From the NCBI GenBank assembly GCA_963795195.1, contig CAWCGU010000006.1:1488001-1552000 (forward strand): a stretch of 64,000 nucleotides of DNA, given 5' to 3'. Of the stretch, positions 20,256 to 28,571 are shown piece by piece (positions within the stretch are counted from its first letter, which is position 1; the number at the start of each line of letters is the position of its first letter). The translations under genes and the position numbers were made by a program. The DNA is from CAWCGU01 sp963795195. GTDB taxonomy: Bacteria > Actinomycetota > Thermoleophilia > Solirubrobacterales > 70-9. The notes under the pieces were generated by a model. The model made no database searches. It was not told the origin of the DNA and saw only the letters and a program-made list of their open reading frames with translations.

Positions 20256-21290
20256 ATGCCCCAGAGCGCAAAAACCGAAGCTCCGGCCCCAGCGGCTGGG
20301 ACGCTCGACGCCCAGGCCGCCCGCCCGGCGACCGAGGTCAGCCTCAGCCGTGTCGGGGTCACCGGCGTCGAGAAGATCATCCACGTCGACGCCGCGGCCG
20401 GTGGGGAGCGCCCCGGGTCGCAGCTCTACTACGCGACGCTCAACTGCTTCGTCGACCTCAACCCGCGACAGGCCGGCGTGCACATGTCGCGCTTCGAAGA
20501 GGTCGTCAACGAGGCGATCGACGCCGTTGTGCTGGGCGAGCAGGCGTTTCGCGCCGAGACGCTGGCCGCCCACATCGCCGAGCGCGTGCGCAGCTCACAG
20601 CACGGGCTGCGGGCCGAGGTCACGATCGAGGCTCGCTACCCCGAGACCGTTCCCACCCCCACCTCGGGGATCTCCACACAGGAGATCTACACCCTGTTCG
20701 GCACGGCGGTCGCCTCCGAGCAGGGCACTCGCACGCTGACCGGAGTGCAGGCGCAGGGAATGACCGCCTGCCCCTGCGCACAGGGAATGGTCGCCGACCG
20801 AGCCCGCGCCCGCCTCGCCGAGCGCGGTTACGAGGCCGATGAGATCGACCGCATCTTCGAGGACGTGCCGGTCGCGACCCACAATCAGCGGGGTATCGGC
20901 ACACTGCACGTCGGCCGCTGCGAGGACACCACCATCGACGTCGACGCCCGCGACCTGCTGCGCATCGTCGAGAGCTCGATGAGCTCACCGATTTACGAGC
21001 TGATGAAGCGCTCCGACGAGGTCGAGGTCGTCGAGTGTGCCCACCGCAACCCCCGCTTCGTCGAGGACTGCGTGCGCGAGATGATCCGCCGGGTGGCCGA
21101 AGCCTATCCCGCGCTCGGCGACGCCTGCTTCATCTCCGCCCGCCAGGAGAACCTCGAAACGATCCACCGCCACAACGTCATCGCCGAGCGCTACGGGTTG
21201 CTCGACGAGATCCGAGCCGAGCTCGATTCCGGCGAGCACTCGACGCGTCACCAGACGATGCGCGAGTGGCTGGAATCGCCGTCTGGCTAG
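20256..21290 (+). CDS. folE2: GTP cyclohydrolase IB (FolE2/MptA-type)
   Basis: A 344-residue COG1469-type cyclohydrolase that would make the first pterin intermediate from GTP. Family signatures are VGVTGVEK, HMSRFEE, and GMTACPCAQ carrying the metal-binding Cys near the active site. CAHRNPRFVED lies in the C-terminal half. Length and motifs are closer to the archaeal MptA-like branch (CPCAQ) than to zinc-dependent FolE. No zinc-regulatory site was seen. It is divergent from rpoD and overlaps pgsA tail-to-tail by 4 bases. Confidence 0.92.
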   Translation: MPQSAKTEAPAPAAGTLDAQAARPATEVSLSRVGVTGVEKIIHVDAAAGGERPGSQLYYATLNCFVDLNPRQAGVHMSRFEEVVNEAIDAVVLGEQAFRAETLAAHIAERVRSSQHGLRAEVTIEARYPETVPTPTSGISTQEIYTLFGTAVASEQGTRTLTGVQAQGMTACPCAQGMVADRARARLAERGYEADEIDRIFEDVPVATHNQRGIGTLHVGRCEDTTIDVDARDLLRIVESSMSSPIYELMKRSDEVEVVECAHRNPRFVEDCVREMIRRVAEAYPALGDACFISARQENLETIHRHNVIAERYGLLDEIRAELDSGEHSTRHQTMREWLESPSG

Positions 21291-21859
21291 CGCCGGCGTG
21301 CCGCTTTGGCCGCGCTCGCAGCGGAGTGCTCCTCGATCCGCTTTCGCAGCCCGAAGACGTAGTCGGCACCACTGATGACAGTCATCGCCACGGCCGCGTA
21401 GACGAGCAGGTCGACCGAGATCGGTACCGGCGGATCGACGATGATCAGCGCGAAGACGGCGGCGATCTGCAGTCCCGTCTTGACCTTGCCCATCCAGCTT
21501 GCCGAGATCACCACCCCACGCTCCGCGGCGATTCCCCGCAGGCCCGTGACCGCGAACTCGCGGGCGATGATCACCATCGCCACCCAAGCGGCCAGCCGGT
21601 CGAGCGAGACCAGCGAGACCAGCGCCGCAACGATCAGCAGCTTGTCGGCGAGCGGGTCCATGAACTTGCCGAACGTCGTCACGTCGTCGCGCCTGCGCGC
21701 GATATAGCCGTCGAGGCCGTCCGTCAGGGCCGCCAGCGCGAACACGATCGCCGCCAGCGTGTCGCCGTTCGGCGTCTCGTCAAGCAGCGCCACAACCAGC
21801 ACCGGCACCGCGAGGATCCGCAGCATCGTAAGCACGTTGGGGAGGTTGAGCGGAAACAC
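21287..21859 (-). CDS. pgsA: CDP-diacylglycerol-glycerol-3-phosphate 3-phosphatidyltransferase
   Basis: A 190-residue integral membrane CDP-alcohol phosphatidyltransferase that makes phosphatidylglycerol phosphate. The complete motif D-x2-DG-x2-AR-x8-G-x3-D-x3-D is present in residues about 47-72 (DGLDGYIARRR then FGKFMDPLAD). It begins MFPLNLPNVLTMLRIL, the usual PgsA start, and has about five further hydrophobic segments. The end overlaps FolE2 by 4 bases on the opposite strand. Confidence 0.93.
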   Translation of the reverse strand: MFPLNLPNVLTMLRILAVPVLVVALLDETPNGDTLAAIVFALAALTDGLDGYIARRRDDVTTFGKFMDPLADKLLIVAALVSLVSLDRLAAWVAMVIIAREFAVTGLRGIAAERGVVISASWMGKVKTGLQIAAVFALIIVDPPVPISVDLLVYAAVAMTVISGADYVFGLRKRIEEHSAASAAKAARRR

Positions 21860-21898
21860 GCGCCGTGAGTATGGCGCTCCGGGCTCCGGGCGCTGCGG

Positions 21899-22534
21899 TC
21901 AGCCCGCGAGTACGTCCTGCGCCTGCGATTGCAGCGCCTGGGCGTTGCGCAGCGCCTTGTCGGCGTTTTCCGCAGGGCTGTCTCCGCCCCAGACGCTCAT
22001 CTGCACGACGTTCGCCGTGCGCCAGCCGTACGTCGCCGTCTCCTGCTGACCCTCGAACCTGCCGTTGATGCCCCAGGCGCCCGGCCCGAGCAGCTGCTCA
22101 GCGTCCAGCTTCGTCACCGGCTTGGTCACCGACCGGTTCTGCTTCAGCGCCAGGGCCAGCCCGCGCTTTGCCGAGTCCTCGTCGCGATACAGGTAGACGA
22201 TCGACTCGACGAACGGGTCGCTCACCGTTGCGCCGACGAACTGCACGTCGTAGTCCACCTGCATCCCGGCCTTGCGCTGCTCGCGCACCCAGCGCTCGCC
22301 GATTCCCTTGCTCGCCACGGCTCCGTAGCCCATCTTCTGCGTGTTCAGCTCAGTTTGTGGCGGAACGTCGTCGGGATCGAGCGCCAGCTTGGGCATGTCG
22401 GCGCGGCCGAACTTTCCCGCCACGGCGGCGGACGTCGAGTTCGTCGTCTCGGCGTCCTCACCGCAGCCGGCAGCGGCGATCGCCAGCGCCGCTGCAATTG
22501 CGAGAGCGAGTGTTCGCAGGGGATTCGGTTTCAA
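21899..22534 (-). CDS. Lipoprotein, unknown function
   Basis: A 211-residue predicted lipoprotein. The best start is TTG at about 22534 because no ATG or GTG lies close before the signal peptide. The signal is alanine- and leucine-rich and ends in the lipobox IAAAGC followed by GEDAETTNST. The mature part has a mixed alpha/beta composition with no recognised domain. It is divergent from the malic enzyme gene with about 27 bases between the two starts. It should be anchored to the outer face of the membrane. Its length and low conservation suggest a lineage-specific protein. Confidence 0.72.
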   Translation of the reverse strand: MKPNPLRTLALAIAAALAIAAAGCGEDAETTNSTSAAVAGKFGRADMPKLALDPDDVPPQTELNTQKMGYGAVASKGIGERWVREQRKAGMQVDYDVQFVGATVSDPFVESIVYLYRDEDSAKRGLALALKQNRSVTKPVTKLDAEQLLGPGAWGINGRFEGQQETATYGWRTANVVQMSVWGGDSPAENADKALRNAQALQSQAQDVLAG

Positions 22535-22561
22535 GCGTTTGCAGGATAGGTTTCGGACACC

Positions 22562-23896
22562 ATGGCCGTCGACTACGTCTATCGCATCGAGCAGCCGCAT
22601 GTCCAGGGGCAGCTGGCAACTCTGTGCGGGACGATCGCCGACGCCGGCGGGCTGATCGGCGACATCGTCACGATCTCGATCGGGCACGAGCGCTCGATCC
22701 GCGAGGTCTCGGTCGAGGTCGGCGACGACGCTGACGCCAAGCGCGTCGCCGGCGCGATCGAACAGCTCGACGCCGTCCAGGTCCTCGACTACTGGGATCG
22801 GGCACTGCAGGCTCACGAGGGCGGCAAGCTGGCGATGCAGGCGATCGCCTCGATGCAGACCGTCCAGGACCTTCGCGACATCTACACCCCCGGAGTCGCC
22901 CGCGTCTGCATGGCGATCGCAGAGCGGCCAAACCTGGCGCGCCGGCTGACGATGATCGGCCGCACGATCGCGATCTGCACGAACGGCACCCGGGTGCTCG
23001 GGCTCGGCGACATCGGCGCCGTCGCCTCGATGCCGGTGATGGAGGGCAAGGCGATGTTCTACGCCAGCATGGTCAACCTCTCGGCGATCCCGATCCTGAT
23101 TGACACCAAGGATCCCGCCGAGTTCATCGAGACCGTGAAGCGGATCGCGCCGGGCTTCGGCGCCATCCACCTCGAGGACATCCGCGCACCCGACTGTTTC
23201 GAGATCGAGCGCCGGCTGATCGACGAGCTCGACATCCCCGTTATGCACGACGACGTCCACGGCACTGCTGTCGCCGCGCTCGGCGCCGCGATCGTCGCCT
23301 GCGAAGGCGCCGGCCTCGACCTGCCGAGCGCCACCGTCGGCCAGCTCGGCCTCGGCGCCGCGGGGCTCGGGATCGCCACGCTGATGGTCGAGGCAGGCGC
23401 CAAGCGAGTGATCGCCTCCGACCCCTTCGAGGACTCCCACGAGCGCGCCCGTGAGCGCGGCATCGAGGTCAAGACCTTCGAGGAAGTGATGGCCGAGGCC
23501 GACGTAGTCGTCGCGACGACTGGCCAGCCCGGCCTGATCAAGCCCGAGATGGTGCGCGAAGGGCAGGCGATCTTGGCGCTGACCAACCCGGAGCCGGAGA
23601 TCGCGCCCAAGCTCGCCGAGGCCGCCGGCGCCGGCTTTGCGGCCGACGGCTCGATGGTCAACAACGTGCTCGGCTTCCCCGGGATCTTCCGCGGTGCCTT
23701 CGCCGCCGGAGCCACCGAGATCTCAACCGGCATGAAGCTGGCAGCCGCCGACGCGATCGCCGAACTGACCCGGGCCTCCGAGCTGATCCCCGATCCGCTC
23801 GACCCGAAGGTTCACGCCGAGGTTGCCAAGGCGGTCCAGGAGGCGGCCGAGGCCGAGGGGCTCGGGCATCCCGAACGAGTGCCGTCGGGCCTCTAG
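22562..23896 (+). CDS. NAD(P)-dependent malic enzyme with N-terminal ACT domain
   Basis: A 444-residue enzyme that decarboxylates malate to pyruvate. Residues about 1-80 form an ACT regulatory domain (VDYVYRIEQPHVQGQLATL, cited in part: QGQLATLCGTIADAGG). The catalytic part has LRDIYTPGVARVC, GLGDIGAVASMPVMEGK, VMHDDVHGTA and the nucleotide loop GLGAAGLGIA. The ACT domain suggests allosteric control by an amino acid. With the dikinase upstream, it supplies pyruvate for PEP synthesis, which is an inference. The gene is divergent from the lipoprotein. Confidence 0.94.
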   Translation: MAVDYVYRIEQPHVQGQLATLCGTIADAGGLIGDIVTISIGHERSIREVSVEVGDDADAKRVAGAIEQLDAVQVLDYWDRALQAHEGGKLAMQAIASMQTVQDLRDIYTPGVARVCMAIAERPNLARRLTMIGRTIAICTNGTRVLGLGDIGAVASMPVMEGKAMFYASMVNLSAIPILIDTKDPAEFIETVKRIAPGFGAIHLEDIRAPDCFEIERRLIDELDIPVMHDDVHGTAVAALGAAIVACEGAGLDLPSATVGQLGLGAAGLGIATLMVEAGAKRVIASDPFEDSHERARERGIEVKTFEEVMAEADVVVATTGQPGLIKPEMVREGQAILALTNPEPEIAPKLAEAAGAGFAADGSMVNNVLGFPGIFRGAFAAGATEISTGMKLAAADAIAELTRASELIPDPLDPKVHAEVAKAVQEAAEAEGLGHPERVPSGL

Positions 23897-23903
23897 GAGA
23901 GGC

Positions 23904-25541
23904 CTACGGCTTGAGCCTGATCGTGCGCCTGGCGCTCGACTGATTGCCGGTTCCATCCGCAGCGGTGACCGTGATCCGCGCCCTGCCCTTTCCTCGGCGA
24001 GCGGCTCGTGGAATCCTCAGCTTCAGCGTCCGCGTCCGCCCGGCAGGCAGGCTCGCCCGGGCCTTGCCGAGCCGGAAGCTCTTGACGATCCGCTTTCCAC
24101 CGCCGCCGCGAACGCTGATTCTGCCCGCGGCGCTGACGCTGCAGGCCTCGTCACAGCTCGCCCTGACCTCGAGCGCCGCGTCTGCCCTTTGCTTCTTCTT
24201 GCCGCCGAGCCTGATGGCGGGCGGGTCGCTGTCGGCAGGATTCGCGACCGTGATCACCTGCTCCGCCCTCGCCCTCGGGCCTCCGTTGCACGAGGCTGTC
24301 TGGCCGGTGTAGACGAAACTCGCCGAGCAGCCCTCGTTGTCGGTGACCGTCAAGGTCGCGCCGTATGTGCCGGCCGCGGCGTAGGTGTGGGACGCCGTCG
24401 GGGTCGTCGTCGTCTCGGTCGCGCCGTCGCCGAAGTCCCAGGCGTAGGAGAGGATCGTCCCATCGGAATCGCTCGACGCTGATGCATCGAAAGCCTGCGG
24501 TTGGCCTGCCGTCACCCCGGCGACCGTGAAGGCTGCCGTCGGCCCCTGATTGGGAACGACCGCGATGCCCTGGGGGGTGGAACCGACGATCGGCGTCGCC
24601 AGGACCGTCTTGGCGGCGATGTCGACCGAGAAGACGCTGCCGGGGGCAGGAGCAACACTGCCGAGCAGCACCCGTGAGCCGTCCGGTGTGACGGCGACGG
24701 CCTCGGGGCCACCGTCGACGAAAAACGAACTGACGGCATTCGTCGCGGTGTCGATCACCGACAGCCGCCCCCCGGCTCCGTCGAGGGAAGGCACGTAGGC
24801 GGAAGATCCGTCGGGTGCGATTCCGACCCCGGCGAACCCCAGCATCGGCGAATCGAGCGGGACGGTCGCGACCACCTGGTTGGACCCGGTGTCGATCACG
24901 GAGACATCCTGGGTGCCGTTGTTGGGCACATAGAGCCGCCTGCCGTCCGGGGTGATCGCGAGCCGCCGGGCCGCCAACCCGACGCTGATCGGCGAGCCGG
25001 TCAGCTCATTGGTGGCGGTGTCGATGATCCGTACGGTCATGTCGGAGAGCACCGACACGTAGGCGCGGCTTCCGTCTGGGTGGATGGCCAGTCCAGAGGG
25101 GGAGGCCGCTCCGATCATCACGGTGTCGATGACCTGGTTTGTAGCCAGATCGATGACCGAGACGCTCATCGAACCGTCGTTGGTGACGTAGGCGCGAGTT
25201 CCGTCCGGCGTGATCGCGATCTGCACTGGGTTGTTGCCGACGAACACCGGTGGCCCGACGGCCCGCGTTCTGGTATCGATGGCCACCACGCGGTCTGCGA
25301 CTCCGGCGCTGGTGACGTACACCCTGTCGCCGGCAGGCGTGGCGGCGATCCCGGTCGGGGCATCTCCGACGGCGATCGGCGCGGCGACGAAGTTGCTCGT
25401 CACGTCGAGGATCGAAACGTCGTCGGAGTTCTCGTTCGCGACGTAGGCATCGCGGGCCCCTGCCGTCGCCGGAAGCCCGGCGAAAACCAAGCTCGCCCCA
25501 ACGACCGACCAGCGCGCGGCTGCGGACGTGACCCGTTTCAC
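23904..25541 (-). CDS. Secreted YVTN beta-propeller plus PKD domain protein
   Basis: A 545-residue exported protein. A signal peptide occupies residues 1-29 (ending ATAGARD). Seven blades follow, each with a DGxRxYV-like strand and a VSVIDxxTN-like strand. Then comes a PKD domain at about residues 334-405 (FDASASSDSDG, YAWDFGDG, GTYGATLTVTDNEG). The end is a beta-rich domain ending in ITVTAADGTGNQS. Such proteins bind surfaces, glycans or partner proteins; no catalytic residues are visible. It is convergent with the malic enzyme and separated from it by only 7 bases. Confidence 0.88.
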   Translation of the reverse strand: MKRVTSAAARWSVVGASLVFAGLPATAGARDAYVANENSDDVSILDVTSNFVAAPIAVGDAPTGIAATPAGDRVYVTSAGVADRVVAIDTRTRAVGPPVFVGNNPVQIAITPDGTRAYVTNDGSMSVSVIDLATNQVIDTVMIGAASPSGLAIHPDGSRAYVSVLSDMTVRIIDTATNELTGSPISVGLAARRLAITPDGRRLYVPNNGTQDVSVIDTGSNQVVATVPLDSPMLGFAGVGIAPDGSSAYVPSLDGAGGRLSVIDTATNAVSSFFVDGGPEAVAVTPDGSRVLLGSVAPAPGSVFSVDIAAKTVLATPIVGSTPQGIAVVPNQGPTAAFTVAGVTAGQPQAFDASASSDSDGTILSYAWDFGDGATETTTTPTASHTYAAAGTYGATLTVTDNEGCSASFVYTGQTASCNGGPRARAEQVITVANPADSDPPAIRLGGKKKQRADAALEVRASCDEACSVSAAGRISVRGGGGKRIVKSFRLGKARASLPAGRTRTLKLRIPRAARRGKGRARITVTAADGTGNQSSARRTIRLKP

Positions 25542-25619
25542 TCGAGGTCAGGCTAACGCGATGCACGGCGCCGGTCAAGCAGGAGTCAGGCCCTCGAGCC
25601 CCGAGTAGGCTGCGGCGCC

Positions 25620-26024
25620 GTGAGCGCACCATTCGTCCATCGGCTTCGCGTCCGCTACGGCGAGTGCGACCCGCAGGGGATCGTCTTTAACGCCAACTAC
25701 CTGCTCTATTACGACGTCGCCTTCACGGAGTTCTGGCGCGAGGCCGTGGGGCCTTGGGAGGAGATGGTCGAGCGAGGCTATGACGCCGTCGTCGCCGAGA
25801 CGAACCTGCGCTTTCGCGCGCCGGCGCGCTTCGACGACGAGCTCGAGCTGCGCTGCTCCATCAACAAACTCGGCACGACCAGCATCACCACCGAAATCGA
25901 CGTCTACCGCGGCGACGAGCTGCTGCTCGAGGGCTGGCTGCGCCACGTCGTCGTCGACCGCGAGAGCTGGCAGAAGACCCCGGCGCCCGACTTCATCCGC
26001 GCCGGGCTCGAGCGCTTCACCTGA
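25620..26024 (+). CDS. Acyl-CoA thioesterase (4-hydroxybenzoyl-CoA thioesterase/YbgC type)
   Basis: A 134-residue single hotdog protein starting at GTG 25620. The N-terminal signature VRYGECDPQGIVFNANYL contains the catalytic Asp of the family (ECDPQGI). It would hydrolyse an acyl-CoA or acyl-ACP in the cytoplasm, working as a tetramer. It stands alone, divergent from the propeller protein and convergent with the glycosylase gene, with a strong hairpin between. The substrate cannot be told from sequence. Confidence 0.9.
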   Translation: MSAPFVHRLRVRYGECDPQGIVFNANYLLYYDVAFTEFWREAVGPWEEMVERGYDAVVAETNLRFRAPARFDDELELRCSINKLGTTSITTEIDVYRGDELLLEGWLRHVVVDRESWQKTPAPDFIRAGLERFT

Positions 26025-26034
26025 ACCAGCCGGC

Positions 26035-26085
26035 CGAACGATGGCGCTTCGGCCCACACCCTGTGGGCTGAAACGCCATCGTTCG
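26035..26085. terminator. Long bidirectional hairpin between convergent genes
   Basis: The arms CGAACGATGGCG/CGCCATCGTTCG (12 bp) are followed by an internal loop and by GCCCACA/TGTGGGC (7 bp) around CCC. It sits between the thioesterase and uracil-DNA glycosylase stops, so it can terminate both transcripts. Confidence 0.8.
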
Positions 26086-26086
26086 C

Positions 26087-26770
26087 TCAGTCGGCTGCTC
26101 GTACTCGGGCTCGGGTTAAAACGGCGTCGAGCATCGGCTCGGTGAGCTTGCCGGTGAACGTGTTCTGCTGGGAGACGTGAAAGCAGCCGAGCAGCGTGTA
26201 GCGCCCGATCTGCGCCTCAACTCCGTGACCGAACTTCGGCTTCGGCTTCGGGATCTCGTGGCCAAGCGCCCGCAGCGCCATCAGGGTGCCGGCCCAGCCG
26301 TAGGCGCCCAGGGTGACCAACACCTTTGCCCGATGCAGCAGCTCCAGCTCGCGCACCAGGTAGGGGAGGCAGTTGTCGCGCTCCTGCGTCGTCGGCCTGT
26401 TGGCAGGCGGGGCACAGCGATTGACGGCGGTGACCCAGGCGCCGTCCAGCCGCAGGCCGTCGTCGCGGTTGACCGACAGCGGCTGATTTGCCAGACCGGC
26501 CCGGTGCAGACCCGCGTAGAGGAAGTCGCCTGACCGGTCTCCCGTAAAGACCCGCCCCGTGCGATTGGCGCCGGTCGCGGCCGGCGCCAGTCCGACGATC
26601 ACGATTCCTGCGGCGGGGTCACCGAAGCCGGAGATCGGCCGGGCCCAGAAGCGCTCTCCCCGAAACCGCTTGGGCGGGTTGGCGGCCACGGCTTCGCGCC
26701 ACTGAACCAGCCGTGGACAGGCCCGGCATCCGTGGATTTCCGTGGCGAGCTCGTCGAGCTGCTTGCTCAT
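26087..26770 (-). CDS. Family 5 uracil-DNA glycosylase (UdgB type)
   Basis: A 227-residue DNA repair enzyme that excises uracil and related bases. Motif 1 is GLAPAATGANRTGRVFTGD, which lacks the usual catalytic Asp/Asn of family 1 enzymes as is normal for family 5. The later motif is HVSQQNTFTGKLT. Iron-sulphur ligands are Cys15-x2-Cys18 and a Cys-x14-Cys pair (RCAPP...RDNC). The 3' end lies inside the bidirectional terminator. It belongs to a minus-strand run downstream of a DoxX gene but probably has its own promoter. Confidence 0.9.
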   Translation of the reverse strand: MSKQLDELATEIHGCRACPRLVQWREAVAANPPKRFRGERFWARPISGFGDPAAGIVIVGLAPAATGANRTGRVFTGDRSGDFLYAGLHRAGLANQPLSVNRDDGLRLDGAWVTAVNRCAPPANRPTTQERDNCLPYLVRELELLHRAKVLVTLGAYGWAGTLMALRALGHEIPKPKPKFGHGVEAQIGRYTLLGCFHVSQQNTFTGKLTEPMLDAVLTRARVRAAD

Positions 26771-26848
26771 CGACGCAGATCATGCCTGCACGCTCAGGCT
26801 TGCGGCACCCGGCACCATCTCGTCCGGCGCCTCGTCAAGGCAGTCGCG

Positions 26849-27268
26849 TCAGGAGGCGCCGAAGAGGGGATCGGTCAGCGATGCCCCGGCGGCACCCTGC
26901 AGCTGGTTGTAGGCGTAGAAGAGGAACAGCGCGCCCCCGACCAGGGCGATGTTCTTCAAGAAGTTGCCGATCTGCTCGCCCTGCTCATCGGGGTCCTCGA
27001 TTTGCCAGAAGTTGTGGACGAAGAACGCCGTGACGAGCAGGCCGGGGATGACCAGGAGGGCCCCGAGATCGGCGTAGATGCCGAGCAGGATCATCAGGCC
27101 GCCGACGAGAAACTCGGCCCCGATCAGGAGCACGCCCAGCTCCGGCATCGGTGCACCCTTCTCCCGTGCCGCTTCAGCGAGGTCCTTTCGATTTGCGAAG
27201 TGGTTCGGTCCGGCACCGATGAACAGAGCAGCGAACAGGATCCGACCGATCAGAAACAGGATGTCCAT
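26849..27268 (-). CDS. DoxX family membrane protein
   Basis: A 139-residue integral membrane protein with four hydrophobic segments (residues about 3-20, 44-65, 68-87 and 103-120). The N-terminal LIGRILFAALFIGAGPNHF matches DoxX. Some family members act in redox or disulphide-linked membrane complexes, but no function can be assigned here. ATG at 27268 begins 4 bases before the end of the upstream secreted-protein gene at 27273. The gap is very short, so it is likely the last gene of the signalling and surface operon. Confidence 0.85.
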   Translation of the reverse strand: MDILFLIGRILFAALFIGAGPNHFANRKDLAEAAREKGAPMPELGVLLIGAEFLVGGLMILLGIYADLGALLVIPGLLVTAFFVHNFWQIEDPDEQGEQIGNFLKNIALVGGALFLFYAYNQLQGAAGASLTDPLFGAS

Positions 27269-27272
27269 TGCT

Positions 27273-28571
27273 TTACGCCCTTCCCTTTTCGCACGAACCA
27301 GCGTTGCTGTCGTGATTTGGCCCGCCGAAGCACGAATCGCGACCCGCGCCGCCGGCGAGCTTGTCGCGGCCTCGCTCCCCGAGCAGGAGGTCAGCGCCGC
27401 GTTGGCCTTTGAGCGTGTCGTTGCCGGTGCCCCCGCAGACGACGTCGTTGCCCGCTGAAGCGAGGATCTTGTCGTCACCGCCGAGTCCGGCGATGACGTC
27501 GTCGCCGGGCGTGCCGGAAATTGTCTCGGCCTCGTCGCTGCCGGCGATCGTCGCCGCAGTCTCAGCGCAGAGCGGCGGATCGGCCTGGGGACCCTCCGGT
27601 CCCGGGCCAATGCCAGCTCCAGGATCGCCCACCGGGGTCTCGGTGGGCGCAGAAGCGGGTGCGGGCGTCGGCGGCTCACAGAGGGCAAAGGCACCGAGGG
27701 TCGGCGGCTCCGGCGGTGCCGGCTCGCCGTCGAAGGCGGTGCCGCCTCGGCGCAGGCCGGCAACCCAGCCGTTGGGGTGGCCGCGAAGGATGCTGGGCGC
27801 GGTGGCAATCGGTCTCGCGCCGGTCTCGCCGCCAAACCCTCCACCGACGACCCGCTGAGCCCCGGGGCAGGCTGCCGACAGATCGGTCGGATCGACCAAG
27901 GACGCCACCGGCGCCCGCGTGACCTCGATCGTCGCCGTCGATGCCGGCGAGCAGAGCGCGAACACCCTGTAGCTCTCAGCGTTTCCCGCCGCCACCGCAG
28001 CGGACCAACCACGGGCGACGTCCCCGTTCTGGATCTGCATGAACGGCGTGGTGCTCGACGGCGCAGGCTGGCTGCGGGTGATCTGCCCGGTCAGGTCGCC
28101 CTCCGACCCAAGCCCGCCGCCGACCGCGCGTTCACCAGCGGGGCAATCTGCAAAAGCGGCACGGCGCTTCGTTGCCGGAACATCGATTTCGGTGGCCTGA
28201 ACGGTCGCGTCCGAGCTGGCCGAACAGAGCGCGTAGTAGGTGACGAGCATCGGGTCGCTCGGGGCCAGCACCGCATTGAACAGCGCCGAATACCAGTAGC
28301 GAGGAATGTCGCCGTCGTCCGTCGATTGCGTCTCCCCACTCGCGTCGAGCGGCCCGCTGACTGCGACGAACGGGTCGCCGCCAGAACCCATCAAGCCGCC
28401 GCCGATCGCGCGATCGCCCGCTTCGCAGCGAAGCGGAAGGTCTGCGAACGACTCCGCCGCGACGATGCGAGAAGCTTGGATCACGTAGGCGTCATCCCCC
28501 GGCGTCGCCGCGGCGGGGGATACCGAACCCAGGAACGCAACCCCGGCCAGCGCCCAAAGCCGGACCCTCAC
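27273..28571 (-). CDS. Secreted protein with three Cys-GGG repeats and calcium-binding-type glycine-rich tail (copy 1)
   Basis: A 432-residue exported protein. The signal peptide ends near residue 22 (SPAAATPGDD). Three repeats follow, each with a Cys-x2-Gly core leading to GGG (RCEAGDRAIGGG, DCPAGERAVGGG, ACPGAQRVVGGG) and ending in an aromatic-ALC strand (YYALC, VFALC, AFALC). A proline-rich linker then leads to glycine/aspartate-rich nonapeptide-like repeats (GTPGDDVIAGLGGDD, GTGNDTLKGQRGADLLLG) typical of calcium-binding parallel beta-rolls. It ends SCEKGRA. The start overlaps copy 2 by 4 bases. Function is unknown; surface or extracellular adhesion is plausible. Confidence 0.85.
   Translation of the reverse strand: MRVRLWALAGVAFLGSVSPAAATPGDDAYVIQASRIVAAESFADLPLRCEAGDRAIGGGLMGSGGDPFVAVSGPLDASGETQSTDDGDIPRYWYSALFNAVLAPSDPMLVTYYALCSASSDATVQATEIDVPATKRRAAFADCPAGERAVGGGLGSEGDLTGQITRSQPAPSSTTPFMQIQNGDVARGWSAAVAAGNAESYRVFALCSPASTATIEVTRAPVASLVDPTDLSAACPGAQRVVGGGFGGETGARPIATAPSILRGHPNGWVAGLRRGGTAFDGEPAPPEPPTLGAFALCEPPTPAPASAPTETPVGDPGAGIGPGPEGPQADPPLCAETAATIAGSDEAETISGTPGDDVIAGLGGDDKILASAGNDVVCGGTGNDTLKGQRGADLLLGERGRDKLAGGAGRDSCFGGPNHDSNAGSCEKGRA

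Noticed and set aside
27268..28012. N-terminal extension of DoxX
   Set aside because: The extension is Arg/Pro/Ser-rich and antisense-like across the secreted-protein gene. DoxX homology begins at 27268.
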